From Dyella thiooxydans (GTDB lineage: Bacteria > Pseudomonadota > Gammaproteobacteria > Xanthomonadales > Rhodanobacteraceae): a stretch of DNA of 64,000 bases. This document shows, one piece after another, positions 21,609 to 30,081 of this stretch. Where the stretch lies: positions 4,118,501 to 4,182,500 of the forward strand of contig NZ_CP014841.1 in NCBI RefSeq assembly GCF_001641285.1. The letters run 5' to 3'. The notes under the pieces were generated by a model that was not told where the DNA came from, ran no database searches, and saw nothing but the letters and a program-made list of their open reading frames with translations. Numbering within the stretch: position 1 is the stretch's first letter; each line of letters opens with the position of its first letter. Made by a program: the position numbers and the translations under genes.

Positions 21609-22154
21609 ATGAGCCCCAACGATCTGCACGGCCGTCGCATCGCCGTCCTGGCGACCGACGGCTTCGAGCACAGCGAGCTGACCGAACCCAAGCGCCTGCT
21701 GGAGGCTGCCGGCGCGCGCGTGGACGTGGTCGCGCCGGACGGATCGAAGCAGATCCGCGGCTGGACGGGCGGCGACTGGGCCGGCTCGGTGAAGGTGGAC
21801 ATGCCGCTGGCCAAGGCGCACGTCGGGGATTTCGACGCGCTGGTGCTGCCCGGCGGAGTGATCAATCCGGACCAGTTGCGGCTGCGCGAGGAGGCGATCG
21901 CCTTCATCCGCGACTTCGGCGCCTCCGGCAAGCCGGTGGCCGCGATCTGCCACGGGCCGTGGACGCTGATTGACGCCGGCCTGGTGATGGGGCGCAAGGT
22001 CACCTCGTGGCCGTCGCTGCGCAACGACCTGGAGAATGCCGGCGCGCAATGGCGGGACAAGGCGGTGGTGGCCGACGGCACGCTGATCACCAGCCGCAAG
22101 CCGGACGACATCCCGGCCTTCACCGAGGCACTGATCGAACGGCTGGCCGCCTGA
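21609..22154 (+). CDS. DJ-1/PfpI family protein (YhbO/PfpI-like)
   Basis: This 181-residue class-I-glutamine-amidotransferase-like protein has the nucleophile elbow AAICHGPW (Cys114), the supporting glutamate in DGFEHSE (Glu20), and the PfpI-type sequences VDVVAPDG and LPGGVINPDQLR. Relatives have been reported as proteases, chaperones or protein/nucleic-acid deglycases acting on methylglyoxal adducts; the true activity is disputed. ATG 21609 has GAGGA 8 bp upstream and a longer frame from 21147 is rejected. It is divergent from glpK and convergent with the EF-G-like gene, with a GC hairpin at 22156-22179 between the latter pair. Confidence 0.88.
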   Translation: MSPNDLHGRRIAVLATDGFEHSELTEPKRLLEAAGARVDVVAPDGSKQIRGWTGGDWAGSVKVDMPLAKAHVGDFDALVLPGGVINPDQLRLREEAIAFIRDFGASGKPVAAICHGPWTLIDAGLVMGRKVTSWPSLRNDLENAGAQWRDKAVVADGTLITSRKPDDIPAFTEALIERLAA

Positions 22155-22155
22155 G

Positions 22156-22179
22156 GCCGGCGCCCGGGCGGGCGCCGGC
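22156..22179. other. GC-rich hairpin between convergent genes
   Basis: A perfect 9-bp inverted repeat (22156-22164 and 22171-22179) with a 6-base loop follows the DJ-1/PfpI stop codon at once. No T-run is present, so it is not a standard intrinsic terminator but may block converging transcription or protect 3' ends. Confidence 0.45.
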
Positions 22180-22188
22180 GGTCCCGGC

Positions 22189-24240
22189 TCAGTCCTCGTC
22201 CGGGTGCGGGCGCCAGGTTTCGCGCAGTTGCTTCTGCATCGCCGGCGGCGCCGGTTCGTAATGACTTAGCTCCATGCCGTAGCGGCCGCGCCCGGCGGTG
22301 ACGGCGCGCAGTTCGGTGGCGTAGTCGGCCAGCTCGGCCAGCGGCGCCAGGGCGCGGATCAGCAGCTCGCCGCCGCGCTGCAGGTCGGTGCCGAGGATGC
22401 GCGCGCGCTTGCCGGCCAGGCCGCCGGTGATGTCGCCCACGTGCGCCTCGGGGATCGCCACCTCCAGCGACACGATCGGTTCCAGCACCACCGGCTGCGC
22501 CTTGCCCACCGCATCGAGGAAGGCCTTGCGTCCGGCGGTGATGAAGGCGACCTCCTTCGAGTCGACCGAGTGGTGCTTGCCGTCGAGCACGGTCACGCGC
22601 ACGTCCTGCAGCGGGAAGCCGGCGATCGCGCCGTGGTCCATCGCCTGGCGCACGCCCTTCTCGATCGCCGGCAGGAACTGGCCGGGAATCGCGCCGCCTT
22701 TCACCGAATCGACGAAAGCAAAGCCGGCGCCGCGCTCCAGTGGCTCGACCCGCAGCAGCACTTCGCCGAACTGGCCGGCGCCACCGGTCTGCTTCTTGTG
22801 CCGGTGGTGGCCATCGGCGCTGGCGGTGATGGTTTCGCGATAGGCGATCCGCGGAGGGTGGGTGATCACCTCCACGCCATAGCGTTCGCGCATGCGCTCC
22901 AGCGCGATCGACAGGTGCAGCTCGGAGAGCCCGCGCAGTACGGTCTCGTTGAGTTCGCGCCGATGCTCCACGCGCAGGCAGGGATCCTCCTCGGCCAGTC
23001 GCCCCAGCGCCAGCGCCAGCTTCTGTTCCTGGCCCTTGTGCTTCGGCTCCAGCGCCAGTCCGGCCATCGGCTGCGGGTAGGCCATCGGCACCAGGTGGAT
23101 GCGGTCCTCGTCGTGGGAGTCGTGCAGCACGGCGTCGAAGTGGATCTCCTCCACCTTGGCCACCGCCGCCATGTCGCCGGGGACGGCCTGGTCGATCTCG
23201 ACGTGGCGGTTGCCCTCGATCCGCAGCAGGTGGGCGACGCGGAACGGCTTGCGGCCGTCGTCGACGAACAGCTGCGTGTCGCGGCGCACCGTGCCCTGCC
23301 ACACGCGGAACACGCCGAGCTTGCCGACGAACGGGTCGTTGACGATCTTGAACACGTCGGCGATCACGTGCTGCGCCGGGTCGGCGGCGACCGGCACCGG
23401 CTTGTCCTGGGCATCGAGGAAGGGCGGCGGGTTGGCTTCGCCCGGATGCGGCAGCAGCCGCACGGCCAAGTCCAGGAATTCGCGCACGCCGGCGCCCGAG
23501 CGCGCGCTCATGAAACAGATCGGCACCAGGTGCCGTTCGCGCAGGCACTGCTCGAAGGCATCGTGCAGCTGCTGCGGCGTGATCGCGTCCTCGCCGGTGT
23601 CCAGGTAGGCGCCCATCACCGTCTCGTTGATCTCCACCACCTGGTCGATCAGCTGCTGGTGCGCCTCGGCCAGCGAGGAGAAGTCGGTGTCGCCCTCGCG
23701 CTGGAAGAACGCGTCGCGTACTTCGGTGCCGCCCGCGGCGGGCAGGTTCACCGGCAGGCACTCGCGGCCGAACGCCTCGCGCAGTTCCTCCACCAGCGCG
23801 GGCAGCGCGGCGGCGTCGCTGTCGATGCGGTTGATCACCAGCACGCAGGCCAGGCCGCGCTGGCGCGCGTGCTCGATCATGCGGCGCGCGCCGTGCTCGA
23901 TGCCGTTGGCGGCGTTGACCACTACCGCGACCGTGTCCACCGCGGCCAGCGCGGCGAGGGCCGGGCCGCGGAAATCGGCGTAGCCGGGGGTGTCGATCAG
24001 CTGGATGCGGCAGTCGCCGTGCATCAGCGAAGCCAGGCAGGTGTCGATGGAGTGGCCGCGTGCCTTCTCCTGCACGTCGGTGTCGGAGAAAGTGTTGCCG
24101 CGCTCGATCGTGCCCTGGGCCTGGATCACGCCGGCGGCGTACAGCAGGGCTTCGAAGAGGCTGGTCTTGCCGCTGCCGGCGTGGCCGGCCAGGGCGATGT
24201 TGCGGATGTTTTCGGTAGGAACGAGGCGCGGCGCGTTCAT
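22189..24240 (-). CDS. EF-G2-like translation GTPase (FusA paralogue)
   Basis: This 683-residue protein has all EF-G domains. The G1 P-loop reads GHAGSGKT (19-26) instead of the AHIDAGKT of canonical EF-G; G3 is DTPGYADF, with tyrosine replacing the catalytic histidine of DTPGH; G4 is NRID. Domain II (DVFKIVNDPFVGKLGVFRVW), domain IV (KKQTGGAGQFGEV) and domain V (PEAHVGDITGGLAGKRARIL) are intact. This pattern marks the EF-G2 subfamily, members of which bind the ribosome but can lack ribosome-stimulated GTPase; the role is unsettled. ATG 24240 with GGGAG upstream is preferred over a 59-residue upstream extension. Canonical fusA must lie elsewhere in the genome. Confidence 0.88.
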   Translation of the reverse strand: MNAPRLVPTENIRNIALAGHAGSGKTSLFEALLYAAGVIQAQGTIERGNTFSDTDVQEKARGHSIDTCLASLMHGDCRIQLIDTPGYADFRGPALAALAAVDTVAVVVNAANGIEHGARRMIEHARQRGLACVLVINRIDSDAAALPALVEELREAFGRECLPVNLPAAGGTEVRDAFFQREGDTDFSSLAEAHQQLIDQVVEINETVMGAYLDTGEDAITPQQLHDAFEQCLRERHLVPICFMSARSGAGVREFLDLAVRLLPHPGEANPPPFLDAQDKPVPVAADPAQHVIADVFKIVNDPFVGKLGVFRVWQGTVRRDTQLFVDDGRKPFRVAHLLRIEGNRHVEIDQAVPGDMAAVAKVEEIHFDAVLHDSHDEDRIHLVPMAYPQPMAGLALEPKHKGQEQKLALALGRLAEEDPCLRVEHRRELNETVLRGLSELHLSIALERMRERYGVEVITHPPRIAYRETITASADGHHRHKKQTGGAGQFGEVLLRVEPLERGAGFAFVDSVKGGAIPGQFLPAIEKGVRQAMDHGAIAGFPLQDVRVTVLDGKHHSVDSKEVAFITAGRKAFLDAVGKAQPVVLEPIVSLEVAIPEAHVGDITGGLAGKRARILGTDLQRGGELLIRALAPLAELADYATELRAVTAGRGRYGMELSHYEPAPPAMQKQLRETWRPHPDED

Positions 24241-24627
24241 GACGCTCTCCCGTGCCGTTCGATCACGGTTGGTCGGCGGCCGGTCCACCGCGCTGGACGC
24301 GGCGACCGGCGTGCTTGGCTGGCGGGAAGCTTGCTCCTCGATACGGACATGACAGGACCCTCCTGCGCGCGAACGCGGGTCCCGAGCCGGCGTCGACGGC
24401 GCCGCACGAGGCCGCATGGCGCGGCGAACGTTGACGGGCCGTCATGGTCGTCCGCGGCGCGCGTGCGTCCGGGCGGTCATGGCGGAGAGAAGCGGCGTAA
24501 GCCGCCCGGCGAGGGTTCTCCCATCGGGCGCCGCGGTCAAGGGGCCAGGGCGTCGCAGGGAACCCGGCGCGCTGCCCAGGGTCCGTAAGACCTCGCGGTT
24601 CGACCGGGGCGGAGTCCGATCCGCGCG
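24241..24627. other. 387-bp divergent spacer without recognised feature
   Basis: This GC-rich spacer lies between the EF-G2-like gene (minus) and the first TonB-shaped gene (plus). It must contain both promoters, but I find no convincing -35/-10 pair, RNA gene, terminator or conserved ORF. Several in-frame extensions of both flanking genes reach into it without ribosome-binding sites and were rejected. Confidence 0.5.
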
Positions 24628-25728
24628 TTGCCGGAAACCGCCTCATCGCCCCCGAGGTCGCCCATCGAACCCACGCCTTCGCCCGACCCGCACCGCTGGA
24701 CGCCGCCGCCCGGGCTGGCTCCACTGGACGATGACACGCGTGCCCTGCTGCAGCGCCTGCGCCGTCGTCCCTGGCCGCGCGGGCGTCGTCGGCGGCTGTT
24801 CGCCTGGGTCGCGGTGGCCCTGCTGCACGGGTTCTTCGCGCTGGTGCTGTGGCAGGTCATGCAACCGCCGCCGGCGGCGCCGTTCGACGGCGGCGAGGTG
24901 GCTACGGATGCATCGGTGCTGCAGGTGCGGTTCATCCCCCGGGCGAGCCAGCCGGCCCCGCCCCCGCCCCTGGCCCTGCAGGCACCGCGGCGAGCACCGC
25001 CGGTGCACGAGGCACCCAGGCACGATGCCATGCAGGTGGAGCCGACCGCGGCCGCACCGGCACCGGCACCGGCACCGGCCACGAGCGTGGCGCCGCGCCT
25101 GCCCTCGTTGTTCGACCGCGACGGTGTGGCGCGCCTGCCCGCGGCTTCGGCCAGCGCGTCCGCATCCGTGCCGGAGTACATCCAGCGCAAGCCCACCGGC
25201 GATATGCAGGTGATGCAGCACACCTCGCCGGTGCCCTACCGTTCGACCCGCTTCGAGCAGTATTTCCCGCCGCCGGGCGAGAACGCCGCGCAGGCGGGGC
25301 TGCGCAAACTGGTCGGAGCACTGCAGGGCAAGGGGCCGAGCAGCAAGACGGTGAATCTCCCGCGCGGTGTGCACCTGAAGTGCAAGACCCTGCTGGGCGT
25401 TCCCACGCCGTTCTGCGGCCTGCCGCCGGCCCCGCCGCCGCCCAACGATGGCGATGAGCGCCTGAACATGCCGCCGCCACCGCTGGCGAAGGATCCGCAT
25501 GCGCCGGCCCCGCCGTCGCTGGCCACCTGCATCGCGGCCTATCGTGCGCAGGGGCCGCTGCCCTACGGCTGCCCGGTCGACACGCCGGCACGTGCGGTGG
25601 ACGAGGAGATGCGCGATTGTGTCGCGCGCTATCGCGCCGGCAAGCGGCTGCCGACCTGGTGCCCGACCGATACCGCGCAACGCGCCAAGGGCCCGCCGGG
25701 CAGGGGAGGCAGCGGCACGCCGCCCTGA
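24628..25728 (+). CDS. TonB-shaped proline-rich membrane protein A with C-x13-C repeats
   Basis: This 366-residue protein has a cytoplasmic basic N-terminus (RLRRRPWPRGRRRR), one membrane helix (about 57-79, LFAWVAVALLHGFFALVLWQ), a Pro/Ala-rich periplasmic linker (about 105-180) and a globular module from residue 183 (EYIQRKPTGDMQVMQH ... LPRGVHLKCK). The end holds two copies of a cysteine microrepeat, C-x13-C: CIAAYRAQGPLPYGC and CVARYRAGKRLPTWC, each followed by P-x-DT. The topology is that of TonB/TolA proteins, but the C-terminal domain is not TonB. The next gene is a paralogue. The only in-frame start before the helix is TTG 24628, so the start is uncertain. I do not recognise the family; no ExbB/ExbD lies nearby. 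Confidence 0.65.
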   Translation: MPETASSPPRSPIEPTPSPDPHRWTPPPGLAPLDDDTRALLQRLRRRPWPRGRRRRLFAWVAVALLHGFFALVLWQVMQPPPAAPFDGGEVATDASVLQVRFIPRASQPAPPPPLALQAPRRAPPVHEAPRHDAMQVEPTAAAPAPAPAPATSVAPRLPSLFDRDGVARLPAASASASASVPEYIQRKPTGDMQVMQHTSPVPYRSTRFEQYFPPPGENAAQAGLRKLVGALQGKGPSSKTVNLPRGVHLKCKTLLGVPTPFCGLPPAPPPPNDGDERLNMPPPPLAKDPHAPAPPSLATCIAAYRAQGPLPYGCPVDTPARAVDEEMRDCVARYRAGKRLPTWCPTDTAQRAKGPPGRGGSGTPP

Positions 25729-25760
25729 GCGCGTCGCCCGTCGCCCGCTACACTTCCGGC

Positions 25761-27776
25761 ATGCCGCCCCCGCCCCCGGATCGCGACGTCCCTCGCGCCA
25801 TCGTCCTGTTGCAGTCGCCACGCGAAGCGGCCGAACAGGCGCGCGTGTATCGGCGGCGCACCCGGCAGAAACCGCGCGACCGCTGGCTGCGCATCGTTGC
25901 GCTGGTGGGCAGTCTGTGCGTGCACTTCGGCTTCCTGCTCGGCGTGATACTGGGGCCGGTCTACGTGCCCGACATACCCCCCGAGCAGCCCGGCGATGCG
26001 CTGCAGGTGCGGCTCATCGAGAAGAAGAAGGACGAGCCGCCGCCTCCGCCTCCGCCTCCGCCCCCGCTCGGCGCGCTGCCGAAGAAGGTCGGGCCGGTAC
26101 ACCGCGGCACCGCTAGTCGCGGCGCGGTGCGCGTCGCCCGTACCGCATCGCCCGCCTTGCCGGCGGTACCCGCACCGAGCCCGCTGCCCGTGCCGGCGAT
26201 CGAACCGCCGGTGATCGACGCCGTGAAGCACACCGTGGTCCCCCGACCGGACAAGGCCGTCGCCGCCAAGGCGCCGCCGGTTACCGTGCCGAGGCCGGCG
26301 CCGACGCCGGACCTGCAGCCCGTGCCGCTGGTCGGTGAGCCGCCCACGGTCACCCTCGATTCGCCGCCGATGCCGAAGCCGGTGCCGCCGAAGTTCCAGC
26401 CCGAGCCGCCGCGCAAGCCGCAACTGGAGGGCAACCGGCCGATCCCGCCGCCCGCGTCCCTGGCGATGCCGGAGTTGCCACCGCAGTCGCCGCCGAAGCT
26501 GGCACCGCCCACCCTGGCGCTGGATACCCGCGTGCCGGTGAGCCCCGCGCCGGCCAGCCTCGTCGTCGCCCGCCCCGAGGTGACCGCCGCGCCGCCGGTC
26601 CCGGAACTGGCGCCGGTGCCGCTGCCGGCCCAGGCGGCACCGACGGTGAACCTCGCGCCGCAGTTGACTCCGCCGAGTCCGGTGGTGGCCGTGCAGCGTC
26701 CGTCGATCCAGGCCCCCGCGGTCGCCGTCGCCCCAGCCGAGGAGCCTGAGCTGGCCGCGGTGCCGGTGGCGCCGAGGGCGCCGACCCTGAGCGACCAGCC
26801 GACGCCACCGGCGTTCACCGCGCCGCAGGTGGCGCCGCCGGCGGCGAAAGTCGCGGTGACCGTGGCCCGGCCGGAGCTGTCGCCGGAGCCCGCCGAGGCG
26901 CCGCCGAAGCCCGCCAGCGTTCCTGCCGTACCGGCGGTGGCTGCGAAGGCGGCAGTTGCGAGCGCACCCGCCGCCGAGGCGTCGTCACCCGCCAGTGCTG
27001 CGCACGCGGGCCAGACCGACGTGAGTTCCTCCCCCGATGCCACGCCGCAGGGCAGCGATACCGCCACGCCCGGGGCGCCGCAGGGCGTGAAGCAGCCGTC
27101 GTCGCTGTTGATCGGCAAGGACGGCAGCATCGTGCTGCCGGCGCCCGGGCCAAGTGCAGGCAAGGCCCCCGGCGCGGTGGCGCAGGGCAGTTCGGCGCAG
27201 GGTGCCGACCACGGCATCGAGGGCAATCCGGCGCTGGGCCAGTACATCCAGCTGAAGCCGCATGGCGATACGCAGATCATGCGCCACCGCGCGCCCGACA
27301 TCGGCTATCGGCCGACCCGCTTCGACCAGGACTGGGCGCCGGAAGGCGAGAGTTCGATCGACAGCGCGCTGCGCCACGCGGTGGAGAAGACCACGGTCAA
27401 GCACACCTTCCACCTGCCGCGCGGCGTGCGGATCCAGTGCGTGGCGATGCCCTTGCTGCCGGTGGCGCTGCTGGGTTGCCGCAACCCCGATCCGCCCGCG
27501 AAACCGCTGGAGCAGGCGATCTACAACCGGCTCAACCTGCCCGCCACGCCGCTGGCGCCACCCCCGCCTGCGCCTGCCACCGCGCCCGCGCCCGCGCCGG
27601 TGACGCCGATCCGGCTGGACAACACGGTGCAGTGCGCCAGCGCCCGGGTCGCCGGAGCGCCGCTGCCGCCGGGCTGCGAGGATCCACTGGCTTCACCCCG
27701 CACCGCGCCATTGCCCGCGCCTGCCAGTTCCTCCAACTGGGTGCCGGCCAGCGACCAGTTCCAGCCCGCGCACTGA
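25761..27776 (+). CDS. TonB-shaped proline-rich membrane protein B (paralogue of A)
   Basis: This 671-residue protein has a basic N-terminus (YRRRTRQKPRDRWLR), one helix (IVALVGSLCVHFGFLLGVIL), acidic/proline segments (PPPPPPPPPPLG) and about 420 residues of Pro/Ala/Val linker. A C-terminal module (QYIQLKPHGDTQIMRH ... FHLPRGVRIQC) aligns with protein A over its whole length, and a single C-x13-C unit (CASARVAGAPLPPGC) lies near the end. It starts 32 bp after protein A. No ribosome-binding site precedes ATG 25761, but TACACT sits six bases upstream, so a leaderless message is possible. The linker could span the periplasm, as in TonB or TolA. Function unknown; the fold and partner are matters for structure prediction. 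Confidence 0.65.
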   Translation: MPPPPPDRDVPRAIVLLQSPREAAEQARVYRRRTRQKPRDRWLRIVALVGSLCVHFGFLLGVILGPVYVPDIPPEQPGDALQVRLIEKKKDEPPPPPPPPPPLGALPKKVGPVHRGTASRGAVRVARTASPALPAVPAPSPLPVPAIEPPVIDAVKHTVVPRPDKAVAAKAPPVTVPRPAPTPDLQPVPLVGEPPTVTLDSPPMPKPVPPKFQPEPPRKPQLEGNRPIPPPASLAMPELPPQSPPKLAPPTLALDTRVPVSPAPASLVVARPEVTAAPPVPELAPVPLPAQAAPTVNLAPQLTPPSPVVAVQRPSIQAPAVAVAPAEEPELAAVPVAPRAPTLSDQPTPPAFTAPQVAPPAAKVAVTVARPELSPEPAEAPPKPASVPAVPAVAAKAAVASAPAAEASSPASAAHAGQTDVSSSPDATPQGSDTATPGAPQGVKQPSSLLIGKDGSIVLPAPGPSAGKAPGAVAQGSSAQGADHGIEGNPALGQYIQLKPHGDTQIMRHRAPDIGYRPTRFDQDWAPEGESSIDSALRHAVEKTTVKHTFHLPRGVRIQCVAMPLLPVALLGCRNPDPPAKPLEQAIYNRLNLPATPLAPPPPAPATAPAPAPVTPIRLDNTVQCASARVAGAPLPPGCEDPLASPRTAPLPAPASSSNWVPASDQFQPAH

Positions 27777-27780
27777 CGCG

Positions 27781-28347
27781 TCAGCGCGCGCTCAGTGCGA
27801 GCATGGCGCTCTCCAGCGCGAACACGTGGGTATCGTCGGCGCCGAGCGTGCGCAGCGACGCGGCCAGCCCGAGCAGGTAGTCGCGGTTGGGGCCACTGGG
27901 GCCTTTGGCGTTCGCGATCTGCCGGGCAATCACCGGCTCGGGTGCCGGCCCCAGCCATGCGCCATTGCCGGGCGGGGCGATGTAGCTAACCGCCCTGGCG
28001 CGGCTGCCGCCGTCCATTTCGAGCTCGACGGTCTCGCGCAGATAGCCGTTCTTTTCCCGCACGTCGAGGGCCGCAAGCGTGGCCGGGCGGATGCGGAAGG
28101 CCACGCCCAGGCAGCGCGCGCCGGCCTCGCGGACAAGTGTGACCACCCGGCCCGGCGCCTCGGGCGTGCCGCGGTGGTCGTGCGACCCCTGCCAGAAGCG
28201 GCGCGCCCAGCCATGCAGTGACGCCGGTCGTCGCTCCAGGCAGTCGAAGCCGGTCTTGTAGAGGATCGAGCCATAGCCGAACAGCCAGACGCTGTCGCGG
28301 TCGAGCAGGTCGGTCCGGTGTCGGTTGGCCAGGGTGGTGTCCAGCAT
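27781..28347 (-). CDS. chaC: ChaC-like gamma-glutamylcyclotransferase
   Basis: This 188-residue enzyme cleaves glutathione to 5-oxoproline and Cys-Gly. The substrate-binding loop WLFGYGSILYKTGF (GYGSI at 24-28) and the catalytic glutamate in DVREKNGY (Glu98) are intact, as is the family sequence RRFWQGSHDHRGTPEAPGRVVTL. It lies 19 bp downstream of the OhrR gene on the same strand, so it probably belongs to a peroxide/electrophile-responsive unit with the ene-reductase. Glutathione breakdown under that control would be unusual and could serve thiol turnover after adduct formation; that link is inferred. No clear ribosome-binding site was found. Confidence 0.9.
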   Translation of the reverse strand: MLDTTLANRHRTDLLDRDSVWLFGYGSILYKTGFDCLERRPASLHGWARRFWQGSHDHRGTPEAPGRVVTLVREAGARCLGVAFRIRPATLAALDVREKNGYLRETVELEMDGGSRARAVSYIAPPGNGAWLGPAPEPVIARQIANAKGPSGPNRDYLLGLAASLRTLGADDTHVFALESAMLALSAR

Positions 28348-28366
28348 GGGCGGCAGGGGCGGAGGA

Positions 28367-28840
28367 TCAGTCGGCGGCGCGCGGGTGCATCGCCTCCACC
28401 AGCGCCAGCAGCTGGTCGCGAAGCTGATCCATGCGGGCCGGCGGCAACTCGACCTGGCAGCGCATGTACGAGGGCAGGCCGGCGGCCCGCTGTTTCAGCA
28501 CGCGGCCGCGCGGCGACAGTGCGACGCGCACGCGGCGCTCGTCCTCGGGGTCGCGCCGGCGGGCAAGCAGGCCGTTCGCCTCCATCCGCTTGAGCAGCGG
28601 GGTGAGCGTGCCCGAATCCAGCAGCAGCGCCTCGCCGATCTCGCCGACGGTGCGCGTCCCGTGTTCCCACAGCACCAGCATCACCAGGTACTGCGGGTAG
28701 GTCAGTCCCAGTTCGTCGAGCATGGGGCGGGCCAGCCGGGTCATCTGGTTGCTGGCTGCGTAGAGCGCGAAGCACAGGTGCTGCTTGAGGCACAGCGGGG
28801 GCTGCGGATCAGGGGCGGGCAGGGCGGGGCGGCGTGGCAT
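28367..28840 (-). CDS. ohrR: OhrR-type MarR family peroxide/electrophile sensor
   Basis: This 157-residue winged-helix regulator has the OhrR signature around the sensing cysteine (LKQHLCFALYAASNQMTR, Cys23) and a second cysteine near the C-terminus (YMRCQVEL, Cys128). These correspond in spacing to Cys22 and Cys127 of the two-cysteine Xanthomonas OhrR, which forms an intersubunit disulfide on oxidation by organic hydroperoxides. The recognition helix region is DSGTLTPLLKRMEANG with wing RRRDPEDERRVRVALS. An alternative ATG at 28909 overlaps the ene-reductase stop (TGATG) and would add 23 residues; the shorter start fits homologues better. No ohr gene is adjacent, so the targets are likely its own operon. 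Confidence 0.88.
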   Translation of the reverse strand: MPRRPALPAPDPQPPLCLKQHLCFALYAASNQMTRLARPMLDELGLTYPQYLVMLVLWEHGTRTVGEIGEALLLDSGTLTPLLKRMEANGLLARRRDPEDERRVRVALSPRGRVLKQRAAGLPSYMRCQVELPPARMDQLRDQLLALVEAMHPRAAD

Positions 28841-28908
28841 GGGCGGCAGGGTGGCCCAGACCGGCGACGCGGACAAGTCGTGACGACCGGTCCGCGCCAT
28901 CGGCTTCA

Positions 28909-30003
28909 TCACGCCAGCGCGGGATAGTCGGTATAGCCCTTGGCACCACCGCCATACAGCGTATTGCCGTCCAGCGGGTTCAGCGGCGCGTCTTCGCGCA
29001 GCCGGTGCGGCAGGTCCGGATTGGCGATGAAGGCGCGGCCGAACGCCACCAGGTCGGCCTTGCCGCTGGCCACCGCATCGATCGCCATGGCGCGGTCGTA
29101 GCCGTTGTTGACGATCCACGCGCCTTTGAACGGCCTGCGCATCGCGGCGTAGTCGAACGGCTGCGGCGCGCGGTTGCCGCCGGTTTCGCCCTCGATCACG
29201 TGGATGAAGGCCAGGTCCAGCGTGGCCAGCCGCTCCACCGCGCGGTTGAACAACGCCTGGGGGTCGCTGTCGGCGATGTCGCCGAACGGGGTCAGCGGCG
29301 ACAGGCGCACGCCGGTGCGGCCGGCGCCGATCTCCTTCGCCACCGTCTCGCACACCTCGAACAGCAGGCGCGTGCGGTTCTCGATGCTGCCGCCGTAGGC
29401 GTCGGTGCGCCGGTTGGTCTTGTCGCGCAGGAACTGATCGATCAGGTAGCCGTTGGCGCCGTGCACCTCGACGCCGTCGAAGCCCGCCTCGATCGCGCGG
29501 CGCGCGGCCACGCGATAGCTGTCGATCAGCGCGGGGATCTCCGCCAGCTCCAGCGCGCGAGGTTCGGAGACGTCGCTGAAACCCTCGGCGGTGAACACCT
29601 TGGCGTCGGCGCGGATCGCCGACGGCGCCACCGGCGCCTGGCCGCCGGGCTGCAGCGAGGTGTGCGAGATGCGCCCCACGTGCCACAGCTGCAGCACGAT
29701 GCGGCCGCCGGCCGCGTGCACCGCGTCGGTCACTTCCTTCCAGCTGGCCACCTGGGCGTCCGAATGGATGCCGGGGGTGGCGATGTAGCCTTGGCCCTCG
29801 GGCACCACCTGGGTGGCCTCGGCGATGATCAGGCCGGCGCTGGCGCGCTGGCTGTAGTAGGTGGCCTGCAGCGCGCCCACGGTGTTGCCCTCGCCCGCGC
29901 GGTTGCGGGTGAGCGGCGCCATCACGATGCGGTTGGGCAGCTTCAGGTCGCCGACGGTGATCGGCTGGAACAACACGGAAACGTCGGCCGGACGGTCGGT
30001 CAT
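28909..30003 (-). CDS. Old yellow enzyme family alkene reductase (NemA-like)
   Basis: This 364-residue FMN enzyme reduces activated C=C bonds (enones, maleimides, nitro compounds) with NAD(P)H in the cytoplasm, detoxifying electrophiles. Visible are the TIM-barrel start LFQPITVGDLKLPNRIVMAPLTR, the substrate-anion pair HGAN (His181, Asn184), the proton-donor Tyr186, and the typical YLIDQFLRD and NRRTDAYGGSIENR. ATG 30003 has GAGGAG 6 bp upstream. It leads a unit with the OhrR-type regulator and ChaC; NemA in E. coli is likewise controlled by a redox-sensing repressor (NemR), which supports an electrophile-defence role. An AT-rich dyad upstream is a candidate operator. Confidence 0.93.
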   Translation of the reverse strand: MTDRPADVSVLFQPITVGDLKLPNRIVMAPLTRNRAGEGNTVGALQATYYSQRASAGLIIAEATQVVPEGQGYIATPGIHSDAQVASWKEVTDAVHAAGGRIVLQLWHVGRISHTSLQPGGQAPVAPSAIRADAKVFTAEGFSDVSEPRALELAEIPALIDSYRVAARRAIEAGFDGVEVHGANGYLIDQFLRDKTNRRTDAYGGSIENRTRLLFEVCETVAKEIGAGRTGVRLSPLTPFGDIADSDPQALFNRAVERLATLDLAFIHVIEGETGGNRAPQPFDYAAMRRPFKGAWIVNNGYDRAMAIDAVASGKADLVAFGRAFIANPDLPHRLREDAPLNPLDGNTLYGGGAKGYTDYPALA

Positions 30004-30081
30004 GGGGACTCCTCGGGATGGGGTGGAAAAGACGGGGCGCGAAGGCGCTGCATGGCAGGTGGGGAATGCCATTCGTATTTC

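Noticed and set aside
22441-24588. A 715-codon plus-strand frame opposite the EF-G2-like gene
   Set aside because: Antisense shadow: no domain, no ribosome-binding site, and the minus strand encodes all five EF-G domains.
28367-29686. A 439-codon frame joining OhrR with upstream sequence
   Set aside because: Its N-terminal part is an out-of-frame shadow of the ene-reductase gene; OhrR homology begins only near 28840.
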